Positions 1-6,000 of a stretch of 11,460 nt of DNA are shown here, in pieces. Numbering within the stretch: position 1 is the stretch's first letter; every line of letters begins with the position of its first letter. Below the pieces are notes generated by a model, which ran no database searches, was not told the origin of the DNA, and saw only the letters and a program-made list of their open reading frames with translations. The position numbers and the translations under genes were made by a program. Location: the NCBI GenBank assembly GCA_964622275.1, contig CAZUMX010000032.1:1-11460 (forward strand), in the 5' to 3' direction. Source of the DNA: CAYPEZ01 sp964622275 (GTDB lineage Bacteria > Patescibacteriota > Minisyncoccia > Phycocordibacterales > UBA6899).

Positions 1-51
1 ACCTTTCTGATGGGGATTATTGTTATATGGATCGTATCCTTTCTCGTTCAT
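1..51 (-). CDS. Possible 5' end of an unidentified gene (runs off left edge)
   Basis: Reading the minus strand from an ATG at 51 gives 17 open codons to the window edge, MNEKGYDPYNNNPHQKG, a polar Asn/Lys/Tyr-containing N-terminus. A purine-rich stretch lies upstream (GGGAGGGG, then TAGGA ending about 9 nt before the ATG), a better ribosome-binding candidate than at most other genes here. It would be the next gene in the secD-secF direction, beginning 82 nt after the secF stop and beyond the hairpin at 77-112. The product cannot be named from 17 residues. The same bases read on the plus strand give a hydrophobic stretch (TFLMGIIVIWIVSFLVH), so a plus-strand gene tail ending at the TAA at 121-123 remains an alternative. 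Confidence 0.42.
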   Translation of the reverse strand, partial: MNEKGYDPYNNNPHQKG

Positions 52-76
52 ATATGCTCATCCTACCCCTCCCTCA

Positions 77-112
77 CAACAAAACAACCCCCCCATGGGG
101 ATTGTTTTGTTG
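77..112 (-). terminator. Hairpin 21 nt past secF, probable terminator
   Basis: Arms at 77-87 and 102-112 are perfectly complementary over 11 bp (CAACAAAACAA / TTGTTTTGTTG). CCCC/GGGG pairs extend the stem inside, with one bulged base. On the secF transcript the downstream arm is U-rich, so a shorter CCCCATGGGG-centred hairpin followed by UUGUUUUGUUGU could act as an intrinsic terminator. No separate U tract follows the full stem, so it may instead be a processing or 3'-stabilising hairpin. The U-rich arm also appears on the plus strand, so bidirectional action is possible. Confidence 0.55.
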
Positions 113-133
113 CACAAACATAAGGCGCTCGTA

Positions 134-1054
134 TTATTTCTTCTTCCCTTCTTTTGCCCCCTTCTTTGCCTGCCAATTTGCGATTGTGACGAGAAGAGGA
201 GATCCGAGGAAGATCGATGAGTACGTTCCTGCGACCACACCCACAAGAAGCGTGAGAGCGAAGTTCTTTGTCGTCTCACTTCCAACAAGATAGAGTGCGA
301 GTGTCACAAGGACGACAGTGAGCGATGTATTGATGGATCGAGAGAATGTCTGCTCAATGGACCTTCCGACTGTTTCAGCAAAATCCTTCGAAGTGTGATT
401 CTTGAGATTCTCACGGGTGCGGTCAAATACGACGATCGAGTCGTGGACCGAAAATCCGAGCACTGTAAGGATTGCAGTGATGAATAAAACATCGATTTGG
501 GCATCGATAAAGTAATGTCCGAGAGTCACATAGAGCCCAGTAGGAATGAGTACATCGTGAACGAGCGCAATAACTGTCGTGCCTCCATACACCCATGATG
601 ACACAGGTTCAGAAACATGACGAAAGGCGAAAGCGATGAAAAAGACGATTGCGAGGATCACTAACGTAATGGCGATCCATGCCTTCTGACGAAGTTCGGC
701 GCCTATCGTCGGTCCTACCGAGTCGAAGCGGACCACATCCAGTGCCTGTGCTCCAGAAAATGACGCTGAATTGATCAGTCTGACGCGCTCACTCTCAGTA
801 ATGGGCTTTGTGCGGATGATGAAGCCATTTTGCCCCGTCTCCTGGACGAGTGTCCCCTGCCATTCGAGCTTGGCAAGTTCGGTCTTGAGTGCATCCGGTG
901 TTGGACGGCCAGAAAGATAATTGACTTCAAGAATGGCTCCTCCAGTAAATTCGATTCCTGGCTTGAGACCAAATGCGGAAATTGCCGCAATGGAGAGTGC
1001 AGTAAGAACAATCGAGATCAGGTAAAAGTATTTTCTATAAGTGACGACCCACAT
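134..1054 (-). CDS. secF: Protein translocase subunit SecF
   Basis: SecF is the partner of SecD in the membrane complex that uses the proton-motive force to pull exported proteins through SecYEG. The 306 residues are close to the usual SecF length. Membrane segment 1 is at about 10-30, followed by the family signature GIEFTGGA (33-40), an extracytoplasmic domain ending in VGPTIGAEL (113-121), and five more segments at about 126-144, 157-178, 187-211, 243-257 and 266-290. The most diagnostic block is GFSVHDSIVVFDRTREN (200-216), matching the SecF G-[YF]-S-x-[ND]-D-[ST]-[IV]-V-x-F-[DE]-R-x-R-E consensus. The C-terminus is a basic Lys-rich tail, expected in the cytoplasm. The gene starts 6 nt after the secD stop with no recognisable Shine-Dalgarno sequence, so it is probably translationally coupled to secD. 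It ends in TAA just before a terminator-like hairpin. Confidence 0.97.
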   Translation of the reverse strand: MWVVTYRKYFYLISIVLTALSIAAISAFGLKPGIEFTGGAILEVNYLSGRPTPDALKTELAKLEWQGTLVQETGQNGFIIRTKPITESERVRLINSASFSGAQALDVVRFDSVGPTIGAELRQKAWIAITLVILAIVFFIAFAFRHVSEPVSSWVYGGTTVIALVHDVLIPTGLYVTLGHYFIDAQIDVLFITAILTVLGFSVHDSIVVFDRTRENLKNHTSKDFAETVGRSIEQTFSRSINTSLTVVLVTLALYLVGSETTKNFALTLLVGVVAGTYSSIFLGSPLLVTIANWQAKKGAKEGKKK

Positions 1055-1060
1055 AAGAGA

Positions 1061-2449
1061 TTAGGAATGAAGCCCAGTGCCGAATAAGAATTTTACCACT
1101 GCGTTCTGACCACGTGATGCAATAGCATAGAGGAATGATCGAGAGGCGGTAATGGCCGTAAACATAGAGACGAGGACTCCGATTCCGAGCGTTAGCGCAA
1201 ATCCTTTGACGAGCGATGTCCCAAACCAGAAGAGAATGACCGCAGAAATAAGTGACGAAGTATTCGAATCCCGAATTGATGGCCACGCACGTGCGAATCC
1301 ATCATGCATTGCTGACCAGAGATCCTTCCCTCGACGAAGCTCTTCTTTCATGCGCTCGAAGATAAGAATATTTGCGTCTACAGCCATACCGATCGAAAGA
1401 ATGAATCCTGCTATTCCAGCGGCTGTGAGGGTCACAGGTATAAGCTTAAAGACTGTAAGCATAAGTGCCACATACACAGCAAGTGCGACAACAGCAACGA
1501 TACCCGGAAGACGGTACCAAAGAACAAGGAAACACGACACAATGAGAACACCGAGAATACCTGCATGAATACCACTCTTGAGTGCCTTAGCTCCAAGAGC
1601 AGGGCCGATGGTTTGTGTTGAAAGGAGTGAGATAGGGACTGGAAGCGCTCCTGAATTGAGACGTCCTACAAGTTCACGTCCCTCCTCTGGTGTGAAAGAC
1701 CCGGTGATTTCTGCGTTTCCTCCAGTAATTTCCTGACGGACAACAGGGGTTGAAATCGGTGCACCATCGAGATAAATAGCAACGACCTTTCCGACATTTT
1801 CCTTTGTCAGCTTGGCAAACAAATCTTTTCCTTCATCGTTGAACTCAAGGATGACACGAGGTTCACGAGTATTTGGATCGAATGCGAGAGTTGCACGCGA
1901 CAAAAAAGCTCCCGTCAATTCTGTAGGCACAAAATTCAAATCTTCTTTCAAAAGTGGGTCATTCAAAATTTCTGGGGGAATCTGCTTCCCTCCTTCCCCT
2001 GCCTTTTGAGCTTTGTCTACCGCTGCTTTAATGGCTTCTTTTTCTGGGCCATCCGGTCTTTCTGTTTTGAATTCAAGAAGCGGAGTTGCGCCAATCATCG
2101 CAACAGCTTTTCCAATATCAGTGACTCCTGGGAGTTCTACAATGAGGCGATGTTCGGCTGACTCTCCAACTCCCCGAGTTTCAGCTTGCACAACAGGTTC
2201 AGCAACACCAAACAAATTAATGCGGCGTTCAATAACATCTCGGAGTGCGTCAACGGAACGTCCCACTTCACCACTCGGAAGCTTCGAAACATCAGCTTGA
2301 TAGACAAGATGTGTGCCGCCAGAAATATCGAGACCATATTTAAAAGGAAAACTCGACCCAAAACGACCCATTTGACTTGACCAAATAAAAAAACCAAGGG
2401 AAATACCCGCCACAAGGATTACAAGAGCAGACAATCGCTGAAACGTCAT
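1061..2449 (-). CDS. secD: Protein translocase subunit SecD
   Basis: SecD forms a complex with SecF that assists export through SecYEG by proton-driven movement of its periplasmic or extracellular head. This 462-residue version is shorter than E. coli SecD and resembles compact Gram-positive or CPR forms. Membrane segment 1 is at 5-24, then YGLDISGGTHLVYQAD (38-53), the head-domain motif RRINLFGVAEPVVQ (75-88) and RLIVELPGV (101-109). LNSGALPVPI (264-273) and QTIGPALGAKAL (279-290) lead into the membrane domain with five segments. GMAVDANILIFERMKEELRRG (354-374) carries the conserved D358 and N360 of the proton path. Between about 131 and 170 is a Lys/Glu/Gly-rich insert in the head. The ATG lies only 11 nt downstream of a perfect TATAAT box with no Shine-Dalgarno sequence. 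The first membrane segment begins immediately, so a later start is unlikely. It is co-transcribed with secF. Confidence 0.97.
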   Translation of the reverse strand: MTFQRLSALVILVAGISLGFFIWSSQMGRFGSSFPFKYGLDISGGTHLVYQADVSKLPSGEVGRSVDALRDVIERRINLFGVAEPVVQAETRGVGESAEHRLIVELPGVTDIGKAVAMIGATPLLEFKTERPDGPEKEAIKAAVDKAQKAGEGGKQIPPEILNDPLLKEDLNFVPTELTGAFLSRATLAFDPNTREPRVILEFNDEGKDLFAKLTKENVGKVVAIYLDGAPISTPVVRQEITGGNAEITGSFTPEEGRELVGRLNSGALPVPISLLSTQTIGPALGAKALKSGIHAGILGVLIVSCFLVLWYRLPGIVAVVALAVYVALMLTVFKLIPVTLTAAGIAGFILSIGMAVDANILIFERMKEELRRGKDLWSAMHDGFARAWPSIRDSNTSSLISAVILFWFGTSLVKGFALTLGIGVLVSMFTAITASRSFLYAIASRGQNAVVKFLFGTGLHS

Positions 2450-2459
2450 AATGGGGGCT

Positions 2460-2488
2460 ATTATAGGGATATTTCCTTACTCAGTAAA
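2460..2488 (-). promoter_or_regulatory. Sigma70-type promoter for secD-secF, short or absent leader
   Basis: On the minus strand there is TTTACT (2488-2483, 4 of 6 matches to TTGACA), a 17-nt spacer and a perfect TATAAT (2465-2460). Transcription would be expected to start about 6-8 nt further on, around 2452-2454, while the secD ATG begins at 2449. The predicted leader is therefore only a few nucleotides. The spacing and -10 match are ideal; the -35 is moderate. Confidence 0.72.
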
Positions 2489-2515
2489 GTTGCACTCTTA
2501 AAGAACATGTGGCAC

Positions 2516-2547
2516 AAAAAACCAGACATATCTCCTACTGATCTGGA
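2516..2547 (-). terminator. Weak intrinsic terminator overlapping the stop of the 151-aa gene
   Basis: On the transcript, CCAGA (2546-2542) pairs with TCTGG (2526-2522), with one additional U-G pair, enclosing a roughly 14-nt loop that contains the TAG stop at 2537-2535. It is followed directly by a run of six U (2521-2516). The U run and its adjacency are convincing, but the 5-6 bp stem is short and the loop large. It would separate the upstream operon from the secD promoter, which begins about 28 nt further on. Confidence 0.4.
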
Positions 2548-2990
2548 GCAACCCCGCTTGTAGGTGCCGCAAGAGTACCAATTTCGATAACACGTTTTGC
2601 TACAGGATCATACAAAATTGCACGAGAGTCTTTGGCGTAAATAAGCACACGGTCTCCAGCTTTTGCATTCTTGAAAAATGTTTGGCCTTTGAGTGACTCT
2701 GGGTCTACAACAGTTGCAATGGTAGGTTCCTCATCGTTTGGAAGGACAACCAGCTTCCCCACCTCTTCAACGAGCTGAGTTTTACTTTGTGTTCGAGTTT
2801 CACGAAGTGTGTCTAATTCAGATTTCACACTCGAAGCACGATAAAAAGCATATCCTGCGATTCCAAGACCCAAGAGACCGAACCCAAAAAGTACTCCAAT
2901 AAATAACTTAAGGCGTGTCTTTGACACAACCATATCATCGGGATCAAATTGCTTTGGAGCCTGTCGGCCAAGATTCACCTGATGCTGCAT
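2535..2990 (-). CDS. Single-pass membrane protein with conserved CPR-type C-terminal domain
   Basis: The function is unknown. This 151-residue protein has a short polar N-terminus (1-27), one membrane segment at about 29-50 (Gly/Leu/Phe-rich), a Ser/Glu/Arg/Lys helix that could form a short coiled coil (52-77), and a compact C-terminal domain with LPNDEEPTIATV (83-94), AGDRVLIY (111-118), AILYDP (124-129) and RVIEIG (133-138). From memory, small proteins with the same arrangement (membrane segment, then 'PTIATV...GD.VLIY...AILY.P...I') recur in Patescibacteria as conserved hypotheticals; no search was run. The N-terminus is probably cytoplasmic and the domain outside, judged from the basic residues (SKTRLK) before the segment. 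The only in-frame ATG after an upstream stop is at 2990. AAGGAGAAGGG lies 13 or more nt upstream, rather far for a ribosome site. It follows the giant surface protein by 48 nt, so it may be co-transcribed with it. Confidence 0.88.
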   Translation of the reverse strand: MQHQVNLGRQAPKQFDPDDMVVSKTRLKLFIGVLFGFGLLGLGIAGYAFYRASSVKSELDTLRETRTQSKTQLVEEVGKLVVLPNDEEPTIATVVDPESLKGQTFFKNAKAGDRVLIYAKDSRAILYDPVAKRVIEIGTLAAPTSGVAPDQ

Positions 2991-3006
2991 AGGTCAAAGT
3001 ATACCC

Positions 3007-3022
3007 TTCTCCTTCAAGAGAA
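3007..3022 (-). promoter_or_regulatory. Small hairpin over the candidate ribosome-binding site of the 151-aa gene
   Basis: On the minus strand TTCTCTTGAAGGAGAA can fold with a 5-6 bp stem (TTCTC/GAGAA plus a U-G pair) and a tight loop. The GGAGAA arm is the purine-rich stretch most likely to bind the ribosome for the ATG at 2990. It could modulate translation of that gene or be chance; the stem is short. Confidence 0.25.
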
Positions 3023-3038
3023 TCCATGTGCATGTGTG

Positions 3039-6000
3039 CTACTCAATTGCTCCACCCCCCTTGGAACTTCCTCCACCATGCGAGCTCCCTGATCCACCAG
3101 ACTCACCTCCTGCACCACCACCAGCGGTACCGCCACCGTGAGGTGTTCCTCCTCCATCATTCTCAGAACTTGCCCCTCCAGCTACTGGACGTTGTTCCCC
3201 TGAAATAACAATCTGTGGCTGCGCTGTATAAGTAAAATATGTTGTTGACCCATCGTTTGTTACGCGGAAACAATATGTCGTTCCAGGAGACACGTACTGG
3301 GTCGATCGCACGGAGTATTCAATTTCTGAGTAATAGTCTCGCAAAATAGTCAGAGAAGCTGAAGTACTTGATGCGACCGTGACAAGACCCGCAGAAAATG
3401 TCCCGACTGGATCGGTAAGCAAAGAAGAAACGTTTGTTGTCACTGCCCCATCCGGAACATACTGTGAGTAGTCCATGACCCAGTGCTGCAACGAGAGCGT
3501 GCTGTCTGTCGGTACGGGGACCCAAACTGTACACGTACTCGAAGAAACCTCAAGACGATATCGGTAGCTACTTGCTGCTGCACCTCCAGCATTGTTGATT
3601 TGCATGCGTAATCGCTTGCGATCTCCTTTGTAAACACCGGTTGTGAGTGAAGTCGACTCACCCGCCGCAGCAGATGCCGTAGTCTCTATTCCATCATCAT
3701 TGCGCCAGCGGTATCTCAGAAGATCGAGTGATGGGGATGCGATCGTAACAGAAAAGAGATCTGTGCGCATGGTTGTTGCTTGCGTCGTGGTGCCAGTAAC
3801 AGCACGGAGAGAGAGGTTCCCTGCTGGATCAATATATGTTGATACGCCGGTTGAAATCGTTGCACTAAGTGTGAAGTCTGTATTTGGAGTCGGACTTGTA
3901 TTCGTCGCAACGGTCTCCCATTTTCCAGCTGTTCTATTGTACAGCTGCAGAAAGGTGGAAGTGGCCACAGAAAGCTGTCCCTCCCACGATACAGTAAATG
4001 AATCAGAGTTGTTCCCGTGAGTCATCCTCCCCTGATATGCAATCGTGGTGTTTGTTCCCCCCACAATACTATCTCTCGAGTCATCACTGGTTCCGATCTT
4101 TGTGTATTCATCATTGTCGAGATAAAAACGAAGATCTGTCGTTGATGAAGACGGAAGAAGAATATTCGACAGAGCAAATCCACAATCTAAGGAATTACAC
4201 TTCGTGAGGTAGAGGTTTTTGTTCGTATAGCTTTCATGAATCATGATCGGATACCCATCAACACCAATTGCGATTTCAGGCTCCCACCCGACATCATTAG
4301 TTCCATAAAGCATCCCACCTGATGTTGCTGTACATGAGGTGTTATTGCAACGAATAAATCGTAAGTCTCTATTTATGAGATCCTGGTGGACAACCACAGG
4401 ATATCCATCAACCCCAAGAGCTATTTCTGGTTCAACCCCCACACTTCCACTCCCTTCAAGAAGAACTGCTGATGTCCCAGTACAACCAACATCTGAGCAA
4501 CGGAGAAACCTCAGATCGAGATTTGTAGCATCTTGATGTACATACATTGGATTTCCGTCTAATCCAAGAATGCCGGACGGGTCTTCCCCCACATTGTTTA
4601 CTGTTTCTAGATACAGACTATTGGTGACTGAGCAGTTTGCATTTGAGCATTTAGTAAGCCTCAAATCAGAACTTGAAATATCCAGATGTGCAATAAATGG
4701 ATTTCCATTAACACCTAACATCATGGTGTTTCCATATCCGACGATATTCGTCGTTTCGAGAATTCGACTTGTGGTCGCAACACAAGATGAATCCAAACAT
4801 TCCGCATAATAGAGATCATCACTTCCCGCAAGTAGTGGAGTCCGCGTGAACCCATCTCCACCAAGGACCAGAGATGCGTCTGCTGATCCTCCCACATACA
4901 TGATGAGTGAAGATGTTGATGTGCATCCTCCGTTCAAACAGCGGATCAACCTCATGGAACTATTCCTAAAATGACCGATGGTTGGGTAACCATTAGACCC
5001 AAGTGCAATCTGTGGCCACGCAGGGACATTTTCTTTGTCTGTAGATGCTTGGTCAATCGCAGCGCCAGACGTCGCGGTGCACACAGCGTCAGAACATATC
5101 AGAGATCGAATAGTGAAGTTTGTGTAATCGTAGAATGCGGCAAAAGGGTTTCCATCAATCCCAATGGCGAGTGCCGTCATCGACCCAACGGTAAAGCGAC
5201 TCTCGATAGAGAACGTTGAGGTTGCACCCCGTGCCTCTTTAGATATTTTAAGCACATCATTCATTGATGATACTGTTGTGAGTGTAGGATACGCACTATA
5301 TGTATCTAATGCTGAACGAGTTGGGTAGGCTCTGATAAGTCTGAATCTATACGTTTTCCCAACCAAAGCCCCAGATGTCTCAATGGCATATTGGAATTCT
5401 GTACATTGGCTTCCCCCGATAGAAACCGCTGATGAAGTCGCCTCTGCGACCACTGACCTTCCAGTGATATACGTCGCACTTGCGTTACATGTCGTGGTCA
5501 ATTTACGTGATGGAAGTGGTGGGGAACCCCATCGTGCTCGCATCGCAGTACGCTCTGAGAGAGAAACTCGGATTTCGGTTGTCGTCCCAACATCGACCCA
5601 TGTATTTGGGCTATCGGTATTATTTTCATACTGGAGCACCCACGCCCCTGTAGAAGTCGCCTGCCCAGCATTATCAACCTGAATGCGAAGGTTCATTCTT
5701 TCCCCGATTTTTACTGAACTAATGGGGCTAGAGGTTGAAGACCCTGCACGAAGTGTGTGTGTATTGAGGTCAGATCCATCATCTGTGTAGAAACCATATT
5801 GTCGTTGGGTCAGATTTTCTGGAGTCTCAACCGTAAAAAGATCAGTTTGCATGACTGTGCCAACCGTCGTTGTCCCAGTAATGACCCGAGTAGCAATAAC
5901 ACCAGTACCATCAAAATAATTCGATGTATTGGTAATCGTTGTTGAAAGTGTAAAATCAGTGTTTGCCGTAGGACTTGTATTGGTCGCAACCCCATCCCAA

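Noticed and set aside
1152..1568. Plus-strand open frame of 138 codons
   Set aside because: It lies wholly inside secD on the opposite strand. The product is Arg/Ser/Pro/Ile-rich with no domain, a typical antisense shadow.
2998..3003. TATACT as a -10 box for the 151-aa gene
   Set aside because: It is well placed for a second leaderless start (ATG at 2990), but no acceptable -35 is seen 16-18 nt upstream (best TGGATT). Co-transcription from the 48-nt-distant upstream gene is as likely.
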